From Actinacidiphila sp965342175 (GTDB lineage: Bacteria > Actinomycetota > Actinomycetes > Streptomycetales > Streptomycetaceae), in the NCBI RefSeq assembly GCF_965342175.1, contig NZ_CBDRBL010000024.1:1-64000 (forward strand): DNA of 64,000 nt, in the 5' to 3' direction. Below, piece after piece: positions 36,531 to 45,799 of this stretch (position 1 is the stretch's first letter; the number at the start of each line of letters is the position of its first letter). The notes below the pieces were generated by a model. That model did not search any database. It saw only the letters and a list, made by a program, of their open reading frames with translations, and had not been told where the DNA came from. A program made the position numbers and the translations under genes.

Positions 36531-38360
36531 ATGACGGCTCTCGCACCCGGCGCACCCGAGGACACGACGGACTTCGCCGATGCCGACCGGGGATTCCTCG
36601 GCGCCCTCACCCCCGGCCGTGTCACCGACAGCGACGGCCGGGTCGTCTGGGACGGTGACGCCTACTCCTTCCTCCAGGGCCCGTGCCCCGACACGGCGCA
36701 CCCCGGCCTGTGGCGGCAGAGCCGGCTCGCCTCCAAGCAGGGTCTGTTCGAGGTCGTCGAGGGCGTCTACCAGGTGCGCGGCCTGGACCTGTCGAACATG
36801 ACCCTGGTCGAGGGCGACCGCGGCGTCATCGTCATCGACCCCCTGCGCTCCGCCGAGTGCGCCGCCGCCGCCCTCGCCCTCTACCGCGAGCACCGGGGGG
36901 ACCGGCCGGTCACCGCCCTCATCTACAGCCACTCGCACGTCGACCACTTCGGCGGCGCCCGCGGCGTCCTGCCCTACGGGCACGACCCGGTGCCCGTCCT
37001 CGCCCCGGCCGGCTTCCTGGAGCACGCCGCCGGCGAGAGCGTCGACGCCGGGGTCGCGATGACCCGCCGCGCCGTGTACATGTACGGCTCCGAACTGCCC
37101 AAGGGCCCCGCCGGGCAGATCGGCTGCGGCCTCGGCCAGACCGCCTCCACCGGCACCGTCACCCTGATCCCGCCGACCGTGCACGTCACCCGCACCGGCC
37201 AGGACGAGACGATCGACGGCGTCCGGATGATCTTCCAGCTCACCCCGGGGGCCGAGGCGCCCGCCGAGATGAACTTCCACCTCCCCGCCAAGCGGGTGCT
37301 GTGCATGGCGGAGAACGCCACCCACACCATGCACAACGTCCTGACCCTGCGCGGCGCGCAGGTACGCGACGCCCGGCTGTGGGCGCACTACCTCAACGAG
37401 GCCCTCGTCCTCTTCGGCAACGCCTCCGACGTCGTCATCGCCTCCCACCACTGGCCGACCTGGGGGCGCGAGGGCATCCACCGACTCCTGTCGTGCCAGC
37501 GCGACCTGTACGCCTACCTCCACGACCAGACCCTGCGGCTGATCAACCGCGGCCTCACCGGCACCGAGATCGCCGAGGAGCTGACCCTGCCCCCCGCCCT
37601 GGAACGGCTGAGCTCCAACCGCGGGTACTACGGCTCCCTCAGCCACAATGTGAAGGCCGTCTACCAGCGCTACATGGGCTGGTTCGACGGCAACCCGGCC
37701 CACCTGTGGCAGCACCCCCCGGTGGCGGAGGCCCGCCGCTACGTGGACTGCCTCGGCGGCACCGACGCCACCGTCGCCAAGGCCAGACAGTACGCCGAGT
37801 CGGGCGACCCGCGGTTCGCCGTCACCCTGCTGAACCACGCCGTCTTCGCCGACCCCGGGCACGCCTCCGCGGCGGAGGAACTGGCCCTGCTCTACGAGCG
37901 CCTGGGACACGGCTGCGAGAACGGCCCCTGGCGCAACTTCTACCTGATGGGCGCCCAGGAACTGCGGCAGGGCGTCACCCGGACCGCCGTTCTCATCGCC
38001 AACCCGGACGTGATGGCCGCCCTCAGCGTCGACCAGCTCATCGACGCCCTCGCCATCCGTGTCAACGGCCCCAAGGCGTGGGACGTCCACCTCACCATCG
38101 ACTGGCGGCTCATCGACGAGCACCGCACCTGGCACCTGACCCTCTCCAACGGCGCCCTCACCTACTTCTCCACCCAGGACGGGCGCCCCGCCGTCCGGCA
38201 CGCCGACCTGACGCTCACCCTCACCCGGCCCGAGCTGCACCGGCTCCTCGCGGGGGGCCGTCTCGAGGGCGTCGAGCACGAGGGGGACCTGAAGGTCGTC
38301 GCGACCCTCGTCGGGCTGCTGGACACCGCCGACCAGAATTTCCCGATCGTCACACCGTGA
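36531..38360 (+). CDS. alkyl sulfatase, metallo-beta-lactamase type (SdsA1-like)
   Basis: This 609-residue enzyme would hydrolyse alkyl sulfates such as SDS to alcohol and sulfate. The binuclear zinc motif is HSHVDHFGGARG; the later acidic and His ligands fall in CMAENATHTMHN, and SHHWPTWGREG is another family block. The middle helical dimerisation region and the C-terminal SCP2-like domain (DQLIDALAIRVNGPKAWDVH) complete the three-domain arrangement. No signal peptide is visible, so it is probably cytoplasmic. ATG at 36531. It is followed about 100 bases later by an epoxide hydrolase-like gene. Confidence 0.92.
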   Translation: MTALAPGAPEDTTDFADADRGFLGALTPGRVTDSDGRVVWDGDAYSFLQGPCPDTAHPGLWRQSRLASKQGLFEVVEGVYQVRGLDLSNMTLVEGDRGVIVIDPLRSAECAAAALALYREHRGDRPVTALIYSHSHVDHFGGARGVLPYGHDPVPVLAPAGFLEHAAGESVDAGVAMTRRAVYMYGSELPKGPAGQIGCGLGQTASTGTVTLIPPTVHVTRTGQDETIDGVRMIFQLTPGAEAPAEMNFHLPAKRVLCMAENATHTMHNVLTLRGAQVRDARLWAHYLNEALVLFGNASDVVIASHHWPTWGREGIHRLLSCQRDLYAYLHDQTLRLINRGLTGTEIAEELTLPPALERLSSNRGYYGSLSHNVKAVYQRYMGWFDGNPAHLWQHPPVAEARRYVDCLGGTDATVAKARQYAESGDPRFAVTLLNHAVFADPGHASAAEELALLYERLGHGCENGPWRNFYLMGAQELRQGVTRTAVLIANPDVMAALSVDQLIDALAIRVNGPKAWDVHLTIDWRLIDEHRTWHLTLSNGALTYFSTQDGRPAVRHADLTLTLTRPELHRLLAGGRLEGVEHEGDLKVVATLVGLLDTADQNFPIVTP

Positions 38361-38461
38361 CGATCGGTGAACGGGCCGCACAAGAAGGTGCGGTGCTCCG
38401 TTCGGAGTGATCCGTGCGCGGCCGGCTCCTTCCCCCGGCGCGTGCCCCTAGGGTGACCGCC

Positions 38462-39442
38462 ATGGTGGAACACCGCACGGTCGAAGCGAACGGAATCCGG
38501 CTGCATGTCGCGGAGGAGGGCGAGGGCCCGCTCGTGCTGCTGCTGCACGGCTTCCCCGAGTGCTGGTACTCCTGGCGCCACCAGTTCGCGCCGCTCGCCG
38601 CCGCGGGCTACCGGGTGGTCGCCCCCGACCAGCGCGGCTACGGCCGCAGCGAACGGCCCGCGGCCGTCGACGCGTACACCATCCTCGACCTCGTCGGCGA
38701 CGTCATCGGCCTCGTGCACGCGCTCGGCGAGAGCCAGGCCGTCGTCGTCGGGCACGACTGGGGCGCCCCCGTCGCCTGGCACACCGCGCTGCTGCGGCCC
38801 GACGTCGTCCGCGCCGTCGCCGGCCTCAGCGTCCCGCCGACCCCGCGCAGCGGCGACGCGCCTCCGCTGCGGTCCATGCGGGAGCTGTACGACGGCCGCT
38901 TCTACTGGAACTACTTCGAGCGGCCCGGGGTCGCCGACGCCGAGTTCGCCGCCGACCCGCGCCGCACCTTCCGCCACGTCCTCTACGGCGCCTCCGGCGA
39001 CAACCCCGCCAACGACCCGGTCCCGGCGCAGCCCCTCGTCCCGCCCGGCGGCGGCTTCCTCGACATGGGCGAGGACCCCGGCGAGCTCCCCGGGTGGCTC
39101 ACCGAGGAGGACCTGGACGCCTACACCGCCGAGTACGCCGAGGCGGGCTTCACCGGAGGGCTCAACTGGTACCGCAACCTCGACCTCAACTGGCGGCTGA
39201 CCGCCCCCTGGGCCGGTGCCGCCCTGCGGGTGCCGGCGCTCTACGTCACCGGCGACCGCGACCTCGTCTACGGATTCCCGGGGATGTCCGAGCTGATCCC
39301 GGCGTTGCGGAAGCTCCACCCCACGCTGCGCGAACCGGTGGTGCTGCCCGGGTGCGGCCACTGGACCCAGCAGGAGCGCCCGGCGGAGGTCGACGCCGCG
39401 CTGCTGGACTTCCTGCGGGAGGCGGCGCCGGCCACGGGCTGA
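38462..39442 (+). CDS. alpha/beta hydrolase, epoxide hydrolase type
   Basis: This is a 326-residue alpha/beta hydrolase. The oxyanion motif HGFPECWYSWRHQ, the DQRGYGRSERP block, the nucleophile elbow VVGHDWGAPVAWH with Asp as nucleophile, and the catalytic His in GCGHWTQQERP are those of soluble epoxide hydrolases. A Tyr-containing lid (YWNYFERPG) fits the ring-opening acid role. ATG at 38462. It may share a transcript with the sulfatase gene. The natural substrate is unknown; haloalkane dehalogenase is less likely because of the HGFP motif. Confidence 0.9.
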   Translation: MVEHRTVEANGIRLHVAEEGEGPLVLLLHGFPECWYSWRHQFAPLAAAGYRVVAPDQRGYGRSERPAAVDAYTILDLVGDVIGLVHALGESQAVVVGHDWGAPVAWHTALLRPDVVRAVAGLSVPPTPRSGDAPPLRSMRELYDGRFYWNYFERPGVADAEFAADPRRTFRHVLYGASGDNPANDPVPAQPLVPPGGGFLDMGEDPGELPGWLTEEDLDAYTAEYAEAGFTGGLNWYRNLDLNWRLTAPWAGAALRVPALYVTGDRDLVYGFPGMSELIPALRKLHPTLREPVVLPGCGHWTQQERPAEVDAALLDFLREAAPATG

Positions 39443-39541
39443 CGAGCCATCCACGGGCCGACCACGGGCTGATCACGAGCCCGGCGCGCGGGGCGGAGGC
39501 GTGCGGAGCAGGGGTCCGGGGGCCCGCGCAGGTGTGCCGGA

Positions 39542-40444
39542 TCAGGTGTCGCACTCCAGCACCGTGCGGCACAGCCCGCACCGCGCCCTCAGCCGTCCCC
39601 GCACCGGGACCCGGATCCGCTGCCGGCACGTGGGGCAGGGGAAGGAGACCCGCTGGGGCTCACCGCCCTCGAAGGCGTATCCGGCCGCCGGATACGCGCC
39701 GCCGCGCCGCCGGTCGTGGGCGTACCGGCGGTGCTCCGCCCAGCCGCAGCCGGCCATCGGCGGATGACGAAGGTCGGCTGCGGCGACGCGCAGGCCGGCC
39801 CGGTAGGCCTCCCGGGCCCACGGGCTGGTGAGCCACGGCTCGATGTCGTCGCCGAAGGCCTGTGCCCGCTTGGCCAGGACGTAGCCGAACTCCTCTGGTG
39901 TGAGATAGCCCAGTTTGGAGGCGGTAGTGGTCAGCCGCTCCCCGCGCAGCGCCGGCTGTTCGCGGTAGGAGTCCAGCAGCAGCCAGCCCGCGCCCAGGTA
40001 GGTCGTGGCGGTGTCCGTCAGGATCTCGTTCTCCCGCGCCCCGGGGCACTCCAGGCCGAGCCGGTGCAGATAGACGTGCATGACCTCGTGCGCCAGCACC
40101 GCGCCCACGTCGCGCCGGTCCTCCCGGAAGCGGGCGTGCAACTCCACGAAGTATTCCGGCCCCGCGGCCAGTTCAACACTGCCCGCGTGCACCATCTCGC
40201 GGAAGCTGACCACCATGCGGGCCTGCGGCAACCGGAAGTGCTCCACGATGGCCCGGGCCACCCGCTGGGCTCCCAGGTGCAGGTCCTCGTCCGCGGGGAA
40301 CGCCACCGCCTCCGGGCGGACGCTCGCCGGGAAGCGGCTCACCGTGTCGTACGACAGCCGCCGGTAGAGCGCGGTCAGGGCGCCCCGCACCTGCTCCAGG
40401 TGCGGGAAGCCGTGCTCGACCGGAAGGGACGACGGCTCGGTCAC
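39542..40444 (-). CDS. putative zinc metallopeptidase with C-terminal zinc ribbon
   Basis: The protein has 300 residues. The middle contains VLAHEVMHVYLHRLG, a HEXXH zinc site, followed by ENEILTDTATTYLGAG, whose Glu can be the third ligand as in gluzincin-like peptidases. The end carries PCPTCRQRIRVPVRGRLRARCGLC, a four-Cys zinc ribbon. There is no signal peptide, so it should act in the cytoplasm. GTG at 40444. Whether it cleaves protein or only uses the fold for binding is not known. It converges with the hydrolase gene. Confidence 0.75.
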   Translation of the reverse strand: MTEPSSLPVEHGFPHLEQVRGALTALYRRLSYDTVSRFPASVRPEAVAFPADEDLHLGAQRVARAIVEHFRLPQARMVVSFREMVHAGSVELAAGPEYFVELHARFREDRRDVGAVLAHEVMHVYLHRLGLECPGARENEILTDTATTYLGAGWLLLDSYREQPALRGERLTTTASKLGYLTPEEFGYVLAKRAQAFGDDIEPWLTSPWAREAYRAGLRVAAADLRHPPMAGCGWAEHRRYAHDRRRGGAYPAAGYAFEGGEPQRVSFPCPTCRQRIRVPVRGRLRARCGLCRTVLECDT

Positions 40445-40486
40445 GGCGCCTCCCCGAGCGCAGATGACGCGTACGACCCTTCGAGC

Positions 40487-41509
40487 CTACGCGTCGACCC
40501 AGGCCGTTGTCGCCGTGCGCTCCGGCCCCGTGCCGCTCGCCGCACCGGCCACCGGCACGCCCAGCGCGGCCAGCCGCTCGGCGGCGGTCGGCGCATTGCC
40601 GCCCTCCGCCTGGTAGACGCTGAGCAGCAGCCGCCCGCCCGGCTCCACCAATTCCGCCAGCAGCCTGCCGACCAGGTCGCCCAGCCGGTGCCCGGGCACG
40701 CAGTCGGCGAGGGCGTGCACGAAGGTGAACCGGCTGCCGTCCGCAGGCCGCCAGTCCAGCGCGTTGCCCACCGATACCCGGTCCGCCCACCGGGGTAGCC
40801 GGCACCGCGCCACCTCCACCAGCCGCGGTGCGAAGTCCACACCGTAGGGCTCGACCACCCGTCCCCGCTCGGCCGCCCACCGCCGAACCGACTCCATCAG
40901 CAACCCGTTGGCGCAGCCCACGTCCAGGAAGGTGCCGTCCTTGTGCAGCGCGTCGACCACCATCGAGCGCCGCGCCCGCCACTGGCCCGGCCCCCCGCCG
41001 AAGCCCGATCCGCCCTCGGGCGTGGTCGCGCGCAGGTAGGCGGGCTCCAGCAGGCGCAGGGTGCCGGCGAAGTACGAGGAGTCGTCCTGCTCCCGGAAGG
41101 AGCGTGCCGCGTCCCGCACGGCACGCCGCTCCGGGCCGTGGGGGAGCAGACCCGCGATCGTCTCGGCGTCGGCCACGACCAGGTCGGCGTCGGCGGCGTG
41201 CGGCCGCCGGCCCCGGTAGCGGTCGCCGTCCAACCAGGCGAAGAGCCGCTGACGCTCCGCGTCCCAGGCGAAGGGGTGCACACGCTGCCGGTAGTAGCCG
41301 GCGGTCTCGAGCGGGACCCGGGCGGCGGTGTCGAGGCCCCAGTCCTCACCCGGCAGCACCTCGCCGGACGGCAGGCGTACCACCCCGTCCCGGCCGCGCA
41401 CCGCGCCGACCCCGCCGCCCGGCAGGAACGGCACGAAAGTGACGTGGCGCACCGACGCGGGGTCCGGGTCCCGCTCAAGCAACTCGTACGCCGTCCGCCC
41501 CGCGTCCAT
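40487..41509 (-). CDS. SAM-dependent methyltransferase
   Basis: The 340-residue protein has a class I methyltransferase domain in its C-terminal half: motif I is FLDVGCANGLLMESV, motif II is near EPYGVDFAPRLVEVA, and the later LLAELVEPGGRLLLSVY matches motif VI. The N-terminal 150 residues are not a methyltransferase fold; they contain HPFAWDAERQRLFAWLDGDRY, of unknown role. ATG at 41509. The substrate is unknown. It lies 42 bases upstream of the peptidase gene on the same strand, so the two may form one unit. Confidence 0.82.
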   Translation of the reverse strand: MDAGRTAYELLERDPDPASVRHVTFVPFLPGGGVGAVRGRDGVVRLPSGEVLPGEDWGLDTAARVPLETAGYYRQRVHPFAWDAERQRLFAWLDGDRYRGRRPHAADADLVVADAETIAGLLPHGPERRAVRDAARSFREQDDSSYFAGTLRLLEPAYLRATTPEGGSGFGGGPGQWRARRSMVVDALHKDGTFLDVGCANGLLMESVRRWAAERGRVVEPYGVDFAPRLVEVARCRLPRWADRVSVGNALDWRPADGSRFTFVHALADCVPGHRLGDLVGRLLAELVEPGGRLLLSVYQAEGGNAPTAAERLAALGVPVAGAASGTGPERTATTAWVDA

Positions 41510-41729
41510 GCCGGCCCCCTTCGGTCGTGATCGATCGCGCAGGCCCGATCCGGACGGCTCGCGACGCCGTCGCTTCGGGCGCCGGCATGCGACCCACCGT
41601 ACAAGTGGCCACCGACAACGGGCTGCGGCCTTCCTCCGGGGCCGGCCGATCCTCCCCCCGACCGGCGGCCCCGCGAGAGGGCCGCGAGAGGGCCGCGCGG
41701 GAGCCGGCGCGGACCCCGCCGGCCGCCGC

Positions 41730-42128
41730 TCATCCCGCGACGGCCGGCTCCGCACTCTGCCCGTAGCAGAGGCAGAACGGGTGCCCGGCCGGGTCGGCGA
41801 AGACCCGGAAGCCGCTGCGCTTGCCGCCGCTGTCGTGCAGGAAGGTGGCGCCGAGGGCCAGGACCTCCTCGTGGGCCCGCTCCACATCGGCGCGGGTGGG
41901 GACCTCGAAGTCCAGGTGGACCTGCTGGGGGTGCTCCGGGTCGGGCCAGCGCGGCGGCCGGTGGACGGGCACCTGCTGGAAGGCGATCCGGGTCCCGTCC
42001 GGGGTCCGCAAATCCACCCACGAGGGGTCAGCGGTGTCCAGGTCCCCGCCGAGGATGCCGTGGTAGAAGGCGCCCAGTGTGGACGGGTCAAGGCAGTCGA
42101 TCACAGTGCACTGCAGGGTGGCGATCAT
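41730..42128 (-). CDS. VOC (glyoxalase/bleomycin-resistance) family protein
   Basis: This 132-residue protein has two beta-alpha-beta-beta-beta modules of the vicinal oxygen chelate fold: TLQCTVIDCLDPSTLGAFYHGILGG near the start, and VHLDFEVPTRADVERAHEEV then FADPAGHPFCLCYG at the end. The Glu/His metal positions are partly present. ATG at 42128 has only a weak ribosome site; the frame stays open upstream without another good start. Substrate is unknown. Such proteins act in detoxification or resistance. Confidence 0.85.
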   Translation of the reverse strand: MIATLQCTVIDCLDPSTLGAFYHGILGGDLDTADPSWVDLRTPDGTRIAFQQVPVHRPPRWPDPEHPQQVHLDFEVPTRADVERAHEEVLALGATFLHDSGGKRSGFRVFADPAGHPFCLCYGQSAEPAVAG

Positions 42129-42506
42129 CCGCCGAGCCTGCCCGGTCTCCCCCTCCGGCGGCAAGGACCGGCTCCGGAACCCCTCCTTCCGGTCGACACC
42201 AAGCCGCTCTGGCGCAGGGGACCGGCATATCGGACAGCGGTAGCCCCGCACTGGCAACGCCAACTCCGGCACCCCGGCTTCGTACGGCGGGGACACGCGA
42301 CCGGCGTCGCCGTCCGCCGCTCGACGCGCGCGGGGCGTCCGCGCCCCCCACGCGAGACACCCTGGCCCGTTCGACTCCGCCGGCGGCGCCCACGGACCCA
42401 CCCCGGCCCGGCTGCGCGCCATCCCCAGCCGCCTGCTCGCGGGGCTGCGGTCGTCGATGCGGAGCCCCCCGTACGCCGGGGGAGGGAGATGAGGCAGCAT
42501 GAGCGC
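42129..42506. other. intergenic 378 bp between VOC gene and pepN
   Basis: This divergent spacer must hold the promoters of the VOC gene and pepN. The minus frame of the VOC gene remains open here and reads PVRGYRCPICRSPAPERLG, a possible but unsupported CxxC remnant. No other feature is clear. Confidence 0.45.
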
Positions 42507-45020
42507 ATGCCTGCTCTCACCCGTGCCGAGGCCGAGATCCGCGCACGCCGGATCTCCGTACAGCACTACACCGTCGACCTGGACCTCACCCGTGGCGACG
42601 AGGTGTTCGGATCGACCACCGTCATCCGCTTCACCGCCCTGACCGACGGCGACACCTTCGTCGAGCTGAAGCCCGCCGCTCTGCACAGCGCCGTCCTGGA
42701 CGGGCGGCCGCTCGACGTCGCCGCCCTGGACGACAACCGGCTGCCGCTTCGCGGTCTGCCGGCCGGGCCGCACGAGCTGCGGGTCGAGGCCGACATGCGG
42801 TACTCCCGCACCGGTGAGGGCATGCACCGCTTCACCGACCCCGCCGACGGCGAGACGTATCTGTACACCCAGCTCTTCCTTGACGACGTGCAGCGCGTCA
42901 TCGCCGCCTTCGACCAGCCCGACCTCAAGGCCGTCTTCGAGGTCACCGTGACCGCGCCCCCGGCATGGACCGTCCTCGGCAACGGCGTCGCCGAGCGCAC
43001 CGGGGAGGCCGAAGGCCGCTGGCGCGTGGCGCCGACCCCCCCGATCAGCACCTACCTGCTCGCCGTCGCCGCCGGTCCCTGGCACTCGGTGCGCACGGAG
43101 CACGCGGGCCTGCCCTTCGGGCTGCACTGCCGCCGCTCCCTCGCCCCGCACCTGGACGCCGACGCCGAGGAGCTCCTCGACATCACCCGGCGCTGCTACG
43201 ACCGCTACCACGAGCTGTTCGAGGAGCCGTACCCCTTCGACTCCTACGACCAGGCTTTTGTGCCCGAGTTCAACGCGGGCGCGATGGAGAACCCCGGTCT
43301 GGTCACCTTCCGCGACGAGATGGTCTTCCGCTCCGCCGTCACCGACACCGAGCGGCAGAGCCGCGGCATGGTCGTCGCCCACGAGATGGCCCACATGTGG
43401 TTCGGCGACCTCGTCACCCTGCGCTGGTGGGACGACATCTGGCTCAACGAGTCCTTCGCCGAGTACATGGGCTACCAGGTGCTCTCCGAGGCCACCCGCT
43501 TCAGCGGCGCGTGGACCGACTTCGCCGTCGCGCGCAAGGGCTGGGGCTACGACGCCGACCAGCGTCCCTCCACCCACCCCGTCGCCCCCGCCCCGGAGGC
43601 CGTCCCCGACACCGCGTCGGCGCTGCTCAACTTCGACGGCATCTCCTACGCCAAGGGCGCCTCCGCGCTGCGTCAGCTGGTCACCTGGCTCGGCCGCAAG
43701 GAGTTCCTCGCCGGCATCAACGACCACTTCGCGCGGCACCGCTTCGGCAACGCGGCCCTTTCCGACTTCATCGACTCCCTCGCCCGCAACACCGACCGGG
43801 ACGTCCACGCCTGGGCCGACCGCTGGCTGCGCACGACCGGCGTCGACAGGCTCACCCCGGTCCCCGTGGACGGTGAAGGCGACGATGACGGAGGCTGGCG
43901 GCTCGACGTGACGCGTGAGGGCAGCCGCCCGCACCGCATCGCCGTCGCCGCGTACGACCGGGCCGGCGCCGACCCGGCGCGACTGGTGCTGCGCGAACGC
44001 TTCGAGACCGACGTCCCCGCGGACGGCGGGACGCCGGAGGTACGTCCCGGCCGCCGCCCTGACCTGGTGCTCCTCAACGACCAGGACCTGACCTACGCCA
44101 AGATCCGCTTCGACGCGCGGTCCTGGGAGACCCTGACCGCCGCGCTGAGCGGGCTGCCGGACCCGCTCAGCCGCGCCCTGGTGTGGAACGCCGCCCGCGA
44201 CCTCGTCCGCGACGGCGAACTCCCGCCCGCGGCCTACCTCGACCTCGCCCGGGCCCACCTGGCGGACGAGACCGACATCGCCGTCGTCCGGGGCGTGCTC
44301 ACCTTCGCCCGCGGGCAGCTCGCCGACCGGTACCTCCCGGCCGCCGAACGTCCCGGCGCGCTCGCCACCTTGGAGGCGCTCGCCCGCGACCTGCTCACCC
44401 GCGAGGACCCCGGACTGCGGCTGACCGCGGCCCGCCAGCTCATCGGCTCCACCGCCGACACCGGCTCGCTGCGCGGCTGGCTCACCGAGGGCACCCTGCC
44501 CGGCGGACCCGTGCTCGACCCCGAGCTGCGCTGGCAGATCCTCACCCGGCTCAGCGTGCTGGGCGCGGCATCGGCCGAGGACATCGCCGCCGAACTGGAC
44601 GCCGACCCCAGCGCCACCGGCCAGGAGGCAGCCGCCCGCTGCCGGGCCGCGCTGCCCGACCCGCAGGCGAAGCGGGACGCGTGGGCCCTGATGTTCGACG
44701 GCGACACCCTGTCCAACTACCTCTTCAACGCCACCGCCCAGGGCTTCTGGCAGCCCGAACAGCTCGACCTCGTCCGGGAGTACGTACCCCGCTACTTCCC
44801 CGCCGCGGTGGCGGTCGCGGCCCGCCGCGGCCCGGCTCTGGGCGAAGCCGCCGGCCGCCATGCCTTCCCCGCCGCGGTCGTCGAGCCCCAGGTGCTCGAC
44901 CTCGGCGAGGAATGCCTGCGCACCGGCGCATCCGAGCCCGCCCCCACCCCCGCCCTGCGCCGCAGCCTCGCCGACCAGCTCGACGACCTGCGCCGCGCCC
45001 TGCACGTCCGGACCGCCTGA
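42507..45020 (+). CDS. pepN: aminopeptidase N (M1 family)
   Basis: This zinc aminopeptidase removes N-terminal residues from peptides. It is 837 residues and probably cytoplasmic (no signal peptide). The substrate-amino-binding GAMEN motif is at about residue 257, and the zinc site HEMAHMWFGD at about 292 is followed by LNESFAEYMGYQ with the third ligand. The C-terminal ERAP1-like helical domain fills the last 300 residues. ATG at 42507 is used; an in-frame ATG at 42489 lies only three bases after a GGAGG site, too close. The sequence aligns with my recollection of Streptomyces PepN. Confidence 0.94.
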   Translation: MPALTRAEAEIRARRISVQHYTVDLDLTRGDEVFGSTTVIRFTALTDGDTFVELKPAALHSAVLDGRPLDVAALDDNRLPLRGLPAGPHELRVEADMRYSRTGEGMHRFTDPADGETYLYTQLFLDDVQRVIAAFDQPDLKAVFEVTVTAPPAWTVLGNGVAERTGEAEGRWRVAPTPPISTYLLAVAAGPWHSVRTEHAGLPFGLHCRRSLAPHLDADAEELLDITRRCYDRYHELFEEPYPFDSYDQAFVPEFNAGAMENPGLVTFRDEMVFRSAVTDTERQSRGMVVAHEMAHMWFGDLVTLRWWDDIWLNESFAEYMGYQVLSEATRFSGAWTDFAVARKGWGYDADQRPSTHPVAPAPEAVPDTASALLNFDGISYAKGASALRQLVTWLGRKEFLAGINDHFARHRFGNAALSDFIDSLARNTDRDVHAWADRWLRTTGVDRLTPVPVDGEGDDDGGWRLDVTREGSRPHRIAVAAYDRAGADPARLVLRERFETDVPADGGTPEVRPGRRPDLVLLNDQDLTYAKIRFDARSWETLTAALSGLPDPLSRALVWNAARDLVRDGELPPAAYLDLARAHLADETDIAVVRGVLTFARGQLADRYLPAAERPGALATLEALARDLLTREDPGLRLTAARQLIGSTADTGSLRGWLTEGTLPGGPVLDPELRWQILTRLSVLGAASAEDIAAELDADPSATGQEAAARCRAALPDPQAKRDAWALMFDGDTLSNYLFNATAQGFWQPEQLDLVREYVPRYFPAAVAVAARRGPALGEAAGRHAFPAAVVEPQVLDLGEECLRTGASEPAPTPALRRSLADQLDDLRRALHVRTA

Positions 45021-45184
45021 CCGGGCGGTCCCCGAAGGCCCGTGCCGGCACGGCCGGTTGCTCCGTCGGCTCGTCGTCGGCGGGGCACGCCGGACGCGGG
45101 GCCGCGGCCGGTGCGCCGGGTGCGGCGGGTGCGTTGCACCTCGCCGGCGCGGGCCTGGCCCGGGGCCGTCTCGGGAGCACCGCC

Positions 45185-45393
45185 GAGTACGCCAGTGCGT
45201 CGCATGCTCAAGGACGTGCCCGGGCACGAGCGCCCGGCGCGGCGGCGGGCAGCCCTGTCCACGCGGCGCCGGAGTCCAGCGTCATGCCGCGCCGCTGTTC
45301 CCGCGCTCAGCGGTCGGGCTCCCTCCCTGTCAGGGCCCGCAGCCGCGCGGACTTGCCGTGGTCTGCGTGCCCGGCGGTGGCGGCGACGTGCAT
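45185..45393 (-). pseudogene. selB: N-terminal relic of selB (selenocysteine elongation factor)
   Basis: The minus strand from ATG 45393 reads MHVAATAGHADHGKS, then LRALTGREPDR, a TGA, then in the same frame REQRRGMTLDSGAAWTGLP. SelB starts M-VVATAGHVDHGKST-LVRALTG-EPDRW-EERRRGMT-D-G-AWT. The TGA stands where homologues have Trp, the P-loop Thr is Ala, and downstream the VPGH motif is in another frame (LVPGHVLEHATHW). The remaining about 500 residues of SelB are missing. It is therefore a dead fragment, not a gene with a selenocysteine codon. Confidence 0.75.
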
Positions 45394-45600
45394 GGCAAGC
45401 CTCCGTCCCCGGCAGGACGCCGGCCCGACGCACGGCGACCGCCGTCTCCTCGTCTGCTTCTTCGGCACGGCCCGCAGATACAGCAGCCGCCGGCCGTCAT
45501 CCACCGGGCCGGCACCGCCGGCTCGGCCCCCCGCAGCAGGACCGCGAGACCCGCGCGCAGCGACACGGAACGGCGCTCGGCAGGGTGACGGCCGGCGCCC
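45394..45600 (-). pseudogene. selA: C-terminal relic of selA (selenocysteine synthase)
   Basis: Immediately upstream of the selB relic the minus strand reads, in successive frames, APAVTLPSA, then VSLRAGLAVLLRGAEPAV, then VDDGRRLLYLRAVP, then EEADEETAVAVRRAG. In this order these match the C-terminus of bacterial SelA. At least three frame changes and loss of the first about 350 residues show decay. The order selA-selB, nearly overlapping, is the one used in functional operons. Confidence 0.65.
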
Positions 45601-45799
45601 GAGCACGAGCGAGAGGGCGTGCGCCAGGCGTGTGGGGCACCGCGTGGGCGGCGCTGCGGCGTGAGGGCTGTTCGCGGGTGCGCCGGGGCGGCGACCCGAT
45701 CGGGGTGCGGGGGCAACACCCGAGGTGGGGGAGCGTCGTTACGCAGGTCGCCCAGCGCGCACGCGCCGGTGATCCGCAACAACGGAGGGCGCCGACTCC

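Larger units (their letters stand above)
45021..45799. other. intergenic 779 bp holding selA/selB relics and a promoter region
   Basis: Apart from the two relics listed separately (about 45185-45600, minus strand), this spacer should contain the promoter of the PLP decarboxylase gene at its right end. A GGAGG site lies about a dozen bases before ATG 45800. I find no iron box. Confidence 0.5.

Noticed and set aside
42088..42393. A 101-codon minus frame between the VOC gene and pepN
   Set aside because: It lacks a ribosome site and shows only Gly/Arg/Ala low-complexity; it overlaps the VOC gene start in another frame.
45307..45312. TGA inside the selB relic as a selenocysteine codon
   Set aside because: The TGA sits at a position where homologues have Trp, the reading frame is lost soon after, and most of the gene is missing, so a nonsense mutation is the simpler reading.
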